A stretch of 64,000 nt of DNA from a virus. The notes beneath the pieces are model-generated. The model did not search any database, was not told the DNA's origin, and worked only from the letters and a program-made list of their open reading frames with translations. This document shows positions 34,806-42,403 of the stretch, piece by piece; position 1 is the first letter of the stretch, and every line of letters begins with the position of its first letter. The DNA lies in the IMG/VR virus record IMGVR_UViG_3300024496_000013, positions 86,708 through 150,707 of that record. One strand, written 5' to 3'. A program made the translations under genes and the position numbers.

Positions 34806-35186
34806 ATGGCTGAGACTACTTTTAGTAATTTACCACCTGTACCTAAAACAGACAGCACCGCAAGAACTCTCTTGTATTATAATAACTATGCGGATAAAGG
34901 TCAGGAATATAAAGCCGAAGATGTAGATTCAACTGTAGGTTTTCTAACGTCTAAAGGATTTAGCAATACTGCTGCTACTACTACTGCTATGGTTTTGTTG
35001 CGTCAAGCCAAAGTAGATCAACTGTCTACATATTCTTTGTTAGAAACACTAAAAGGATTAGACAGTCTTCAATTAAGTTTTCTAGTTGGTCAGATCCTGA
35101 ATCAAAATCGTTCACCGACTTCGGCATTGGGATACCGAGCTACTGCTGCTGTACAAACTTATCAGAATAGAAATATATTACCCTGA
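34806..35186 (+). CDS. Conserved virion-associated protein of T4-like marine phages
   Basis: This 126-residue mostly helical protein follows the tube-like gene by two bases and shares one base with gp4's start, so it is part of the same transcript. The middle reads STVGFLTSKGFSNTAATTTAMVLLRQAKVDQLS, and the end reads ALGYRATAAVQTYQNRNIL. I know this pattern from other aquatic T4-like phages but no function is assigned. Its place between tail and head-completion genes suggests a structural or assembly role. Confidence 0.65.
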   Translation: MAETTFSNLPPVPKTDSTARTLLYYNNYADKGQEYKAEDVDSTVGFLTSKGFSNTAATTTAMVLLRQAKVDQLSTYSLLETLKGLDSLQLSFLVGQILNQNRSPTSALGYRATAAVQTYQNRNILP

Positions 35187-35626
35187 TGCCTAGATTTGCC
35201 CAAGGTCACTTTACTATGAAAAACCCCGATAAGTATATCGGGAAAAAAACTCCACTAGCACGTAGCAGTTGGGAGTTTGTTTTTATGAAAATGCTAGATG
35301 AGCATCCAGGTGTACAAAATTGGGCTAGCGAAAGTATACAGATACCCTATAGGGATCCATTAACTGGTAGATATACGATTTATGTTCCTGATTTTTTTAT
35401 AGTTTATGTAGATAAAGATAAAAAGAAACATGCTGAGCTTGTAGAAATAAAACCAGCCAGCCAAACACTAAGAGAAAAAGTGGGCAAGAGTGTGTTTAAT
35501 CAAGCACAGTTTATCAAAAATCAAGCCAAATGGGAAGCAGCTAATGCTTGGTGTAGACAGCAAGGGATACGTTTCCGTGTAGTTAATGAGGGCGATATTT
35601 TCCATCAGGGCTCCAAAAAACGATAA
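35186..35626 (+). CDS. gp4: Head completion protein gp4 (nuclease-like)
   Basis: This 146-residue protein matches the length of T4 gp4 (150). The motif order G-x-F-x(2)KNPDKYIGKKTPLARSSWEFVFMKMLDEHPGVQNWASESIQIPY, then YVPDFFIVYVDK and ELVEIKPASQT is that of T4 gp4, and the D...E-x-K signature resembles a PD-(D/E)xK nuclease core (Asp around 71, Glu-x-Lys around 90). gp4 seals or trims DNA-filled heads before tail joining. The start overlaps the upstream stop (TGATG). Confidence 0.88.
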   Translation: MPRFAQGHFTMKNPDKYIGKKTPLARSSWEFVFMKMLDEHPGVQNWASESIQIPYRDPLTGRYTIYVPDFFIVYVDKDKKKHAELVEIKPASQTLREKVGKSVFNQAQFIKNQAKWEAANAWCRQQGIRFRVVNEGDIFHQGSKKR

Positions 35627-35629
35627 GTA
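35622..35629 (+). promoter_or_regulatory. Possible variant late promoter (GATAAGTA) for gp16
   Basis: GATAAGTA overlaps the gp4 stop codon and ends five bases before the gp16 ATG, matching TATAAATA at six of eight positions with the same spacing as the clear leaderless promoters. Confidence 0.4.
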
Positions 35630-35634
35630 ATTGT

Positions 35635-36108
35635 ATGACTAAGAAATTAGAAGAATTGTTCAATTTAGAAGAGTCTTTGCCAGCAAACGTAGAAACACCA
35701 GAAGCTAGCAAGGATAATATCACTTCGTTAGAACGCAGCTATAAAGAAGTAGAGCAGATAGCATCTACACTGCCTGCTATTGATGATTTAGAAAGCCTAG
35801 ACGAAAGCGAATTAGATTCGTTAGCTAAAAAAGCAGAAACTGCCTATGACGATCTAATGGATTTGGGCATGAACGTAGAAGTACGCTACAGCGGACGTAT
35901 ATTTGAAGTAGCAGGTACTATGCTTAAGAATGCTATAGATGCCAAGGCTGTTAAGATCAATAACAAACTAAAAGCTGTAGATCTCAAGCTGAAAAAGCTG
36001 AAAATTGACAGAGATTCCGGTGATGAAGAACCGGGCATGATGAATGGGCAAGGATTTGTTATCACTGATCGTAATGCCTTGCTCAAAAAACTAAGCGGAA
36101 AAGAATAA
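35635..36108 (+). CDS. gp16: Terminase small subunit gp16
   Basis: This 157-residue helical protein, close to T4 gp16 (164), recognises phage DNA and stimulates the gp17 motor. The N-terminus KKLEELFNLEESLP is typical of marine gp16 proteins. The central coiled-coil (LDSLAKKAETAYDDLMDLGMNVEVRYSGRIFEVAGTMLKNAIDAKAVKINNKLKAVDLKLKKLKIDRD) and the end DRNALLKKL follow the family order. It precedes gp17 with two genes between them. A variant late promoter box may drive it. Confidence 0.78.
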   Translation: MTKKLEELFNLEESLPANVETPEASKDNITSLERSYKEVEQIASTLPAIDDLESLDESELDSLAKKAETAYDDLMDLGMNVEVRYSGRIFEVAGTMLKNAIDAKAVKINNKLKAVDLKLKKLKIDRDSGDEEPGMMNGQGFVITDRNALLKKLSGKE

Positions 36109-36111
36109 ATA
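36104..36111 (+). promoter_or_regulatory. Leaderless late promoter (AATAAATA) that fixes a start codon
   Basis: AATAAATA-TGAGT-ATG: the box ends five bases before ATG 36117. The earlier in-frame ATG at 36111 overlaps the box itself, so it cannot be on the transcript; this decides the start. Confidence 0.65.
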
Positions 36112-36116
36112 TGAGT

Positions 36117-36692
36117 ATGAAATCACTAAAAGACTATCTTACAGAAAGCCAAAAAACTTACAGTTTCCGTATCAAAGTAGCTGGTAAGTATAATGAAGGT
36201 TTCGTTGAAGCTGCTAAACAGGCTATGAGCAAGTATGGTTGCGCAAAGTTTGAAAAAGTCAGCGATATTCCTATTGCTAACAAGCATTTGGATTTTCCAC
36301 AGCTAGAAAATATAGATGTGTCTGTATACGAAACTGATTGTACATATCCTGTAACACCTATCGAAATTTCTGCGTTACTACACGAAGTAACTAAAATCCC
36401 AGAAGTGTATTTCAAAGTTAGAAACCTAGGTGATACTACAGACATCTATATTCCTGTAGATGCGCAAAAGAGTGGTAAAGCTCTATTAGATGATCCAGAA
36501 TACAAAGAACATCCCAAGTTTGCTTCAAAAGATTACTTCGGTGATGATTTCAACAGATCGTTCTTGAAAGACCTAGCCAAGCAAAGCAAGGCACAGAAAA
36601 AAGAAATAGGCCAGAACGAAGAATACAAATTACCAAAAACTAAAGCAGATAAGGCAGGTGTATCTAGTCCTATCTCAAGGAGTCCTAGATGA
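36117..36692 (+). CDS. Conserved phage protein, gp16-gp17 interval
   Basis: Starting at ATG 36117 (191 residues) the protein begins MKSLKDYLTESQKTYSFRIKVAGKY, as expected for small T4-like structural proteins that open MKxLKxYLxE. It then has two alternating alpha/beta units (SKYGCAKFEKVSDIPIANK; VTPIEISALLHEVTKIPEVYFKVRN) ending in a charged tail KADKAGVSSPISRSPR. I recognise the type from other T4-like phages but know no function. It overlaps the next gene by four bases. The late promoter suggests a virion role. Confidence 0.62.
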   Translation: MKSLKDYLTESQKTYSFRIKVAGKYNEGFVEAAKQAMSKYGCAKFEKVSDIPIANKHLDFPQLENIDVSVYETDCTYPVTPIEISALLHEVTKIPEVYFKVRNLGDTTDIYIPVDAQKSGKALLDDPEYKEHPKFASKDYFGDDFNRSFLKDLAKQSKAQKKEIGQNEEYKLPKTKADKAGVSSPISRSPR

Positions 36693-37207
36693 ATTTCAAC
36701 GAATTATACAAGAAGATAGCAGACTTAGATCAGCCAGTCTCTGAACAGAAAGTAGACGAGTGCGGTGAAATGCCCTCGATGCAATCTTCGATGGATCAGC
36801 CATCAGTTAGCGTCAATCTTAATGCTAGAGGTTTAGACAATATCGAGCATTTGATGGCATTGTTTACTAAAGTCAATCCTGACATGATGCCAAAAGGTGA
36901 TGCTCCGATGCCAAAGATGGTCGATCCGGCAGCTCACATGTCCAGTCTAAAGCAAAAGCTATTCGGTGACGGTGAAGAAATGGATGCTGAAGAAGATGCC
37001 GCCGGTGGATTTGATTCTGCTTCAACCGCTCCTGATGAGAAAGTAGCAGATTTTACAGCCGCTATACCAGCAGGCGATGATTTCCATAAAGAAAAGAAAA
37101 TGTATCCTAGAGCACAACCAGGAGATAATCCACGTGCTATGGAAAGCCTAGTAGACAAGATCAAAGAACAACTATTAGCTGATCTACAAAGTCATAAAAA
37201 TCAATAA
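36689..37207 (+). CDS. Acidic hypothetical virion-type protein before gp17
   Basis: This 172-residue protein overlaps the upstream gene by 4 bases (ATGA). It is acidic and Met/Asp/Glu-rich, with a disordered middle (DGEEMDAEEDAAGGFDS) and a C-terminal helix ESLVDKIKEQLLADLQSHKNQ. Such ends (xSLxxxIKEQLxxDLQ) occur in prohead-core or minor virion proteins of this group. No enzyme motif is visible. A terminator follows, so this gene ends the gp16 unit. Confidence 0.6.
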   Translation: MNFNELYKKIADLDQPVSEQKVDECGEMPSMQSSMDQPSVSVNLNARGLDNIEHLMALFTKVNPDMMPKGDAPMPKMVDPAAHMSSLKQKLFGDGEEMDAEEDAAGGFDSASTAPDEKVADFTAAIPAGDDFHKEKKMYPRAQPGDNPRAMESLVDKIKEQLLADLQSHKNQ

Positions 37208-37222
37208 AGATTTAAAAATACC

Positions 37223-37250
37223 AAATAGGCCCATTAGGGCCTATTTTTTT
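37223..37250 (+). terminator. Intrinsic terminator before gp17
   Basis: AAATAGGCCC pairs with GGGCCTATTT over an ATTA loop, followed by T7. It separates the gp16 unit from the gp17 promoter that begins two bases later. Confidence 0.92.
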
Positions 37251-37251
37251 C

Positions 37252-37259
37252 ATTAAATA
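37252..37259 (+). promoter_or_regulatory. Leaderless late promoter (ATTAAATA) for gp17
   Basis: ATTAAATA-TAGTC-ATG: five-base spacing to the gp17 start at 37265, immediately after the upstream terminator's T-run. No Shine-Dalgarno lies in the gap. Confidence 0.65.
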
Positions 37260-37264
37260 TAGTC

Positions 37265-38854
37265 ATGAGTAAAAGTTTAGATGGCGTATTAATCAAGAAG
37301 GCGCATAAGCCGGAAAGATATACTCTCGAAGAAGTCAAACACCTAGAAGCATGTTTAGATCCGATAGACGGACCATTATACTTCTGTAAGAACTTCTTAA
37401 AGATTCAACATCCGACTAAAGGTTCTATTCCTTTCGAACCTTACGAGTATCAAGAAGAATTAATACGTGCTTATCATAATCATACCTACACGATAGCGAT
37501 GTTGCCGCGTCAGATGGGTAAAACTACCTGTGCTAGCGGTTATCTACTTTGGTATACAATGTTTGTACCTGAAGCACAGGTACTAATTGCTGCCCACAAA
37601 TACACAGGTGCGCAAGATATCATGAATCGTTATCGCTATGGTTACGAAAATCTTCCTGATTTTATACGTGCTGGTGTATATTCATATAACAGAAATACTA
37701 TCGAATTCGACAATGGCGCACGTATACAAGCAACTACAACGACAGAAAACACAGGTCGTGGTAAATCTCTTTCGCTAATATACTGCGACGAGTTTGCGTT
37801 CGTACAACCTCCAGAAAAAGCCAAAGAGTTCTGGACTGCTTTATCACCAACATTGTCAACGGGTGGTAAGTGTATTATCACATCAACACCAAATTCAGAC
37901 GAAGATCAGTTTGCTATGATCTGGACTGAAGCTAACAAAAAATTCGACGAGTATGGTAACGAAAGAGAAGTAGGCACTAACGGATTCTACCCATACTTTG
38001 CTCCATGGAGCGAACATCCGGATCGTGATGAAGAATGGGCTAAGGTAGAACGTGCCAAGATTGGTGAAGAGCGTTTCCGTCGTGAATTTGACTGCGAGTT
38101 CTTGATCTTTGATGAAACACTGATCAACGCAGTAAAATTAACTGAGCTTAAAGGTGTAGACCCTATAATGACTATGGGTCAAACACGTTGGTACAAAGAT
38201 ATCGATCCTCGTTGTACCTATCTCGTAGCACTAGACCCTAGTTTGGGTACAGGCGGCGACTATGGTGCTATCCAAGTATTTGAAATGCCTACTATGGAGC
38301 AGGTCGCAGAATGGCGTCATAATTTAACTCCGATACAGGCACAAGTTAAGCATATGCGAGAAATCATAAAATATATCGCAGAACGCGGTGAAGAAAAAGG
38401 TGGAGCATCTCCACAGATCTATTACAGTGTTGAAAACAATACACTAGGTGAAGCAGCTCTAGTAGTGATCAATGATTTAGGTGAAGAAAATTTCCGAGGA
38501 TTATTTTTAAGTGAACCCATCCGTAAAGGTCATGTGCGTAAGTTCCGTAAAGGGTTTAACACTACGCATCGCACTAAAATCTCTGCTTGTGCTATATTCA
38601 AAAATCTGATAGAAACACACAGGATGAAAATATTCTCTAAACCGTTAATATCTGAGCTAAAAACGTTCGTAGCACACGGTGTAGGGTTTGGAGCTAAAAC
38701 GGGTGAGCACGACGACTTAGTTTCAGCTATGCTATTAATCATACGCATGGCGGGCATACTCAGTGATTGGGATCCGCAGATCTATGAAAAAATGACGGAA
38801 CAGCTCACTGAAGATCAATTGCCTATGCCTATCTTTGTAAGTACAGGATTCTGA
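37265..38854 (+). CDS. gp17: Terminase large subunit gp17 (packaging ATPase/nuclease)
   Basis: This 529-residue protein packages DNA into the prohead and cuts it. The N-terminal ATPase has Walker A MLPRQMGKTT (about residues 80-89), Walker B SLIYCDEFAF (about 168-177) and coupling motif ITSTPN. The C-terminal RNase H-like nuclease has VALDPSLGTGGDYGAI (Asp at about 321) and HDDLVSAM (about 481) with the acidic residues for metal binding. Length is below T4's 610 but normal for marine relatives. It starts right after a late promoter, with the small subunit upstream behind a terminator. Confidence 0.95.
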   Translation: MSKSLDGVLIKKAHKPERYTLEEVKHLEACLDPIDGPLYFCKNFLKIQHPTKGSIPFEPYEYQEELIRAYHNHTYTIAMLPRQMGKTTCASGYLLWYTMFVPEAQVLIAAHKYTGAQDIMNRYRYGYENLPDFIRAGVYSYNRNTIEFDNGARIQATTTTENTGRGKSLSLIYCDEFAFVQPPEKAKEFWTALSPTLSTGGKCIITSTPNSDEDQFAMIWTEANKKFDEYGNEREVGTNGFYPYFAPWSEHPDRDEEWAKVERAKIGEERFRREFDCEFLIFDETLINAVKLTELKGVDPIMTMGQTRWYKDIDPRCTYLVALDPSLGTGGDYGAIQVFEMPTMEQVAEWRHNLTPIQAQVKHMREIIKYIAERGEEKGGASPQIYYSVENNTLGEAALVVINDLGEENFRGLFLSEPIRKGHVRKFRKGFNTTHRTKISACAIFKNLIETHRMKIFSKPLISELKTFVAHGVGFGAKTGEHDDLVSAMLLIIRMAGILSDWDPQIYEKMTEQLTEDQLPMPIFVSTGF

Positions 38855-38860
38855 TAAATA
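38853..38860 (+). promoter_or_regulatory. Leaderless late promoter (GATAAATA)
   Basis: GATAAATA-TTAAC-ATG: the box overlaps the gp17 stop codon and ends five bases before the ATG at 38866. Confidence 0.7.
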
Positions 38861-38865
38861 TTAAC

Positions 38866-40524
38866 ATGGAAGATAATGTCAAAAGCGTAGCCACTGATTT
38901 ATTCTACAAAGTTAGAAGCCGTTTTTCTGGCTTAAAACTAGGGAAAGAAACCGGTGAAGTAACAATAAATCCCGAAGAAGCTGTATTTTTCGACTTTGAT
39001 TATATGGAGGGCGAAAACCCATTAGGACACGTGAGTGTGAGCCTAGCAGAGCCCGGAAGCATGAAAGTCTATTATAGTACAGGTATCACAGAATCAATGA
39101 ACCCTTTACAGAAAAACAATTGGTATGATTTTCTTAGAGGTTTAAGAGAATTTGCTAAACGCAGATTGATGACTTTTGACACCAGAGATATCACAAAAGA
39201 TTATCTAGACAAGAGAGACTTCGCTTTCTTGTCTCAGTACTCAAACAATTCACAGGTCGGAGAATCGGTTATGAAAGAAGGAATGTATGGTAGCTCAAAG
39301 ACTAGCTATCAAAAATTAGAAAATACGAAATTAATCGTCAAGCACAGTAAACAAGTAGACGAAAATTCTCCAGGTTCAAGGACCAGGAATATCGTAGGAC
39401 TGTTCATCGAAAACAGCGCAGGAGAAAGATTCAAATATCCTTTCATCCATTTAGCTGGAGCGAGAGCGATGCAACGTCATGTACAAGAAGGTGGTTTGCC
39501 TTATGATCCAATTGGCAAGCATATCGTAGGCATCAGTGAACAAATAGCACAATTGAAAAATTTCAATAACTATGTAACAAAAAACAATCTAATCACAGTA
39601 GAAACTATCAACATCATGGATAGGAGCAAAGGCGCACTTGACAAGTTGAGAGAAGAGATACAAAAACTATCGAGAAAATCTTATTACGAGCAATTCAAGA
39701 CTAACTTTAAAGAATCTTCTCTACAAGAAATTCCAGAGGATGTAATCGAAGATCTAACAAATAAATTCACAGTAAAGAATTTCAAAGAAGATATCAAATC
39801 CGTGTTTCCTATCATTTATAACTTGATGCAAGAGGAAAACGGTTTAGGCTATGACGACATAGTCGCAATTGATTTAGTAGATCAAGACGAGCCAGTACAA
39901 GAAGAAACACATGAGTATGTTTCTAACTTTGACAAGTTTGAATCATGGGTATTCAACCTAGGTGAAGAAAGTGCTATACTCAGCACAGACGAAGATGAAA
40001 GATCGGCTGCTGTAACCAAACTGGGTGAATTGATCAATCAACATTTTCCAGCAGGCACCGATGGCACTAACGCTATAGAGGCATTAAATGGTATCATCGA
40101 TGATCCAGGCCTAAACAGTCAGATCAAGGCTGCTGCCAAGCAAGATCCAGATGCGTGTGTAAGACCATTAGTATACGAGTGGTTACAACAACATGCTCCT
40201 GAGATAGTCAACGAACTAGATTTTGGTGATATGGAGCAGCCACAAGAATCTCAAGAAGAAGAACCAGAACAAGAAGAACCAGAAACCACAGAATCTTATA
40301 CTGTGAAAGATTTGGCAGAATTCATTGGTTCATTCTACGATAAAGAAGCAGGCGCATTTCCTAAAGGCCCAGAAGGTGTATCAATCATGGTAGGCAAAAA
40401 GTTTGGCGAAAGAGCTGAACAGATCGCAAGAAAGATGGTCGAAAGAATGGCTCCTCAGCAAACACATGAAAAGAATCCACAACTAGCAGAACTGTCAAGA
40501 ATTAAATCATTGGCAGGCATCTAA
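38866..40524 (+). CDS. Large conserved virion-type protein of T4-like phages
   Basis: This 552-residue protein lies directly after gp17. It has an alpha/beta N-terminal domain (SVATDLFYKVRSRFSGL, VFFDFDYMEG), a helical middle, an acidic Gln/Glu-rich segment (about 460-480, EEEPEQEEPET) and an end LAELSRIKSLAGI. The latter is a short C-terminal motif seen on many prohead and virion proteins of this group. I know similar proteins in aquatic T4-like genomes without assigned function. It is not the portal: no portal signature is visible. A virion protein, possibly carried inside the capsid, is the best guess. Confidence 0.65.
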   Translation: MEDNVKSVATDLFYKVRSRFSGLKLGKETGEVTINPEEAVFFDFDYMEGENPLGHVSVSLAEPGSMKVYYSTGITESMNPLQKNNWYDFLRGLREFAKRRLMTFDTRDITKDYLDKRDFAFLSQYSNNSQVGESVMKEGMYGSSKTSYQKLENTKLIVKHSKQVDENSPGSRTRNIVGLFIENSAGERFKYPFIHLAGARAMQRHVQEGGLPYDPIGKHIVGISEQIAQLKNFNNYVTKNNLITVETINIMDRSKGALDKLREEIQKLSRKSYYEQFKTNFKESSLQEIPEDVIEDLTNKFTVKNFKEDIKSVFPIIYNLMQEENGLGYDDIVAIDLVDQDEPVQEETHEYVSNFDKFESWVFNLGEESAILSTDEDERSAAVTKLGELINQHFPAGTDGTNAIEALNGIIDDPGLNSQIKAAAKQDPDACVRPLVYEWLQQHAPEIVNELDFGDMEQPQESQEEEPEQEEPETTESYTVKDLAEFIGSFYDKEAGAFPKGPEGVSIMVGKKFGERAEQIARKMVERMAPQQTHEKNPQLAELSRIKSLAGI

Positions 40525-40528
40525 CAAC

Positions 40529-40555
40529 TAGGGCACTTCGGTGCCCTATCTTTTT
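40529..40555 (+). terminator. Intrinsic terminator with TTCG loop
   Basis: TAGGGCAC pairs with GTGCCCTA across a TTCG tetraloop (40529-40548), followed by TCTTTTT. UUCG loops are among the most stable, so this is a strong stop after the late structural unit. Confidence 0.93.
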
Positions 40556-40575
40556 GGCGAAATTCCTGTAAACTT

Positions 40576-40628
40576 TTTACGCAGTAAAACGTTCTATATA
40601 TAACACAGATAGTTTTCTGTGTCTTTTA
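40576..40628 (+). promoter_or_regulatory. Sigma70-like promoter followed by a leader hairpin
   Basis: TTTACG (40576-40581) and TATAAC (40599-40604) are 17 bases apart. Just downstream ACACAGA and TCTGTGT form a stem with CTTTT after it, which could act as an attenuator or a weak terminator in the leader. An AAAAGGAA ribosome-binding site then precedes the ATG at 40642. Confidence 0.5.
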
Positions 40629-40641
40629 AAAGGAATTTCAT

Positions 40642-40839
40642 ATGAAATCGATCGTAGCATTATTCGCATCACTAGCATTCGCATCTGTAGCACTAGCCGC
40701 AGAACCAGCTAAGAAAGAAGAAAAGAAGGTAGAAGCCAAGCCAGCAGCCGCAGCACCCGCAGCTAAAGACGCTAAGGCCCCAGCCGCTAAAAGCGATACC
40801 AAGCCTGCTGATAAAAAAGCCGAAGCTCCTAAGAAGTAA
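40642..40839 (+). CDS. Short secreted Ala/Lys/Pro-rich peptide
   Basis: This 65-residue protein has a textbook signal peptide: MKS, a hydrophobic core (IVALFASLAFASVALA) and cleavage after ALA (about residue 19). The mature part is an Ala/Lys/Pro/Glu-rich, likely unfolded chain (EPAKKEEKKVEAKPAAAA...). It resembles small periplasmic proteins of proteobacteria more than usual T4-like phage genes, so it may be host-derived. It has a host-type promoter and a Shine-Dalgarno, which suggests early or middle expression. Possible roles are envelope stress tolerance or superinfection exclusion; none is shown by the sequence. Confidence 0.7.
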   Translation: MKSIVALFASLAFASVALAAEPAKKEEKKVEAKPAAAAPAAKDAKAPAAKSDTKPADKKAEAPKK

Positions 40840-41041
40840 TCCAACAAGAAGGTCACTCATCGTCAACGGAGATGATCTAGGTTATCTAATAGACGATGAG
40901 GATCTGCTGTCAGGATACAGAACTCCTGAACTAGTCAAAAGAAAAAAATCAGAAGATGATGATCTTTCAGATTACGTTAGATGGAGATTGTTCTTAGCAA
41001 GGCAACTGGCTTTGTTAAAGTACCGAGAAAAGTGGACATGA
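40838..41041 (+). other. Open frame without a normal start (possible frameshift product)
   Basis: From at least 40838 to the TGA at 41039-41041 a second frame stays open and encodes a protein-like acidic segment (LGYLIDDEDLLSGYRTPEL) ending DYVRWRLFLARQLALLKYREKWT. No ATG, GTG or TTG lies in frame before about 40988. The frame is open across the end of the secreted-peptide gene, so a shift from that gene would add this tail; alternatively a rare start codon, a broken gene or a sequencing error is responsible. The last 23 residues look like conserved small phage proteins. Confidence 0.35.
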
Positions 41042-41055
41042 GCCACTTTTCTTTT
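41027..41055 (+). terminator. Intrinsic terminator upstream of gp32
   Basis: GAAAAGTGG pairs with CCACTTTTC (41027-41035 and 41043-41051) over a 7-base loop, followed by TTTT. It overlaps the end of the start-less frame and lies 24 bases before the gp32 promoter. Confidence 0.8.
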
Positions 41056-41078
41056 GGTAGAAAAAAATCACAATTAAG

Positions 41079-41107
41079 TTGACTTTACTAAATAAAACAC
41101 GCATACT
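41079..41107 (+). promoter_or_regulatory. Sigma70-like promoter for gp32
   Basis: TTGACT and CATACT are separated by 17 bases. The leader has a small stem (TATGC/GCATA around 41113-41127) and a strong AAGGAGG site ten bases before the ATG. T4 gp32 represses its own translation at a leader structure; whether the stem here does so is not known. Confidence 0.6.
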
Positions 41108-41159
41108 AACACTATGCGCAAGGCATACATTTTAAGGCATATAAAGGAGGCAAATTAAA

Positions 41160-42146
41160 ATGGCTACACTAGCAGAAATCCGTGCTAAACTTCAAGAAGC
41201 ACAATCACGCCAAGGCGGCACATCTACAGGCGGCGGCGACAACGCAATTTACCCCCACTGGAATATGGAAGAAGGCAAGGAAGCCACTGTTCGATTCTTA
41301 CCGGACGGTGATCCTAACAACACATTCTTCTGGGCAGAACGTGCGATGATCAAGCTGCCATTCGCAGGCATTAAAGGTGACACTTCCAGTAAGCCAGTTA
41401 CTGTACAAGTTCCCTGTGTTGAGATGTGGAATGAAACCTGTCCAATCCTAAGCGAAGTACGTGGTTGGTTTAAGGACAAGGCTCTAGAAGATATGGGCCG
41501 TAAGTATTGGAAGAAGCGTTCTTATATCTTCCAAGGTTTCGTTGTTAAGAGTCCTATCGCTGAAGATACGACACCAGCAAATCCGATCCGCCGATTTATT
41601 ATCGGTCCTCAGATCTTTACGATCATCCGTTCAGCATTGATGGATCCAGAACTCAACGAACTGCCAACTGATTTCTTACATGGTGTGGATTTCCGCATCG
41701 CTAAGACTTCTAAGGGCGGGTATGCTGACTACTCTACTTCTAAGTGGAGCCGTAATGAACGTGCTCTATCTCCAGAAGAATCGGCTGCTATCGAAGCAAA
41801 TGGCTTGTTCAATCTAAAAGACTTCTTGCCCAAGAAGCCAACAGATGTTGAACTCAAGGTCATGAAAGAAATGTTCGAAGCATCAGTTGACGGTGAAGCA
41901 TACGACATGGATCGTTGGGGTCAATATTTCAAACCAGCCGGCATGAGCCAGCAAACTGGTGATCCATTGAAGCAAAATGGTGCGGCTCAGGCAGCAACAA
42001 CACAAGCATCTGAAGATTATGATGATGAGCCAACACAGGCTGCTCCTGCGGCTAAGGCAGCACCTGCTCCTACTAACACTAATTCTGAATCAGCAAGTCG
42101 CGCACAAGATATCTTGGCGATGATTCGTAACCGTCAGAAGCAGTAA
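41160..42146 (+). CDS. gp32: Single-stranded DNA-binding protein gp32
   Basis: This 328-residue protein, close to T4 gp32 (301), coats ssDNA during replication and recombination. The order YPHWNMEEGKEATVRFLPDGDP, then PCVEMWNETCPI, RKYWKKRSYIFQGFV, IRRFIIGPQIF and TDFLHGVDFRI is the gp32 core. Only two cysteines (about 81-89) remain in the region where T4 has its His-Cys3 zinc site, so zinc binding may be absent or changed. The acidic/Ala-rich C-terminal tail (from about 270) with a terminal helix AQDILAMIRNRQ would contact other replication proteins. It is followed by uvsX, as expected for one recombination unit. Confidence 0.92.
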   Translation: MATLAEIRAKLQEAQSRQGGTSTGGGDNAIYPHWNMEEGKEATVRFLPDGDPNNTFFWAERAMIKLPFAGIKGDTSSKPVTVQVPCVEMWNETCPILSEVRGWFKDKALEDMGRKYWKKRSYIFQGFVVKSPIAEDTTPANPIRRFIIGPQIFTIIRSALMDPELNELPTDFLHGVDFRIAKTSKGGYADYSTSKWSRNERALSPEESAAIEANGLFNLKDFLPKKPTDVELKVMKEMFEASVDGEAYDMDRWGQYFKPAGMSQQTGDPLKQNGAAQAATTQASEDYDDEPTQAAPAAKAAPAPTNTNSESASRAQDILAMIRNRQKQ

Positions 42147-42154
42147 TAACACGG

Positions 42155-42193
42155 CTCGGGCCTCTGAGACATAGTTCTTACGCCCGAGTTTTT
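42155..42193 (+). terminator. Terminator after gp32 with a large loop
   Basis: CTCGGGC (42155-42161) pairs with GCCCGAG (42182-42188), followed by TTTTTC. The 20-base loop is unusual but the stem and T-run are convincing. Confidence 0.7.
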
Positions 42194-42210
42194 CATCTAG
42201 GAGATTAATA

Positions 42211-42402
42211 ATGGCAAAACTAACAAAACTAGCAAAAGTCAGTGAATCTATCACTATCAATCGTTATGACAACGCATGGATGGTTGAAATTGGTGGACGT
42301 GACAAGAAAGAAGATTGGAAAAATACTAAGACAGTATGTAATACTGAACAAGAGTTAGTTGATCTAATCAAAGAATATAATACGATGGAGTTGGATAATT
42401 GA
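42211..42402 (+). CDS. Small conserved protein before uvsX
   Basis: This 63-residue protein starts at ATG 42211 behind an AGGAG site. It reads as a compact alpha/beta unit (SESITINRYDNAWMVEIGGRD, TKTVCNTEQELVDLIKEYN). Small proteins of this type sit in the same place in other T4-like phages. It ends one base before uvsX, so it is translated with it. No function is known to me. Confidence 0.7.
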   Translation: MAKLTKLAKVSESITINRYDNAWMVEIGGRDKKEDWKNTKTVCNTEQELVDLIKEYNTMELDN

Positions 42403-42403
42403 T

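Noticed and set aside
38866-40524. Portal protein gp20
   Set aside because: Position after gp17 and size (552 aa) would allow it, but no portal-like stem or wing motifs were seen and the C-terminus is that of other virion proteins.
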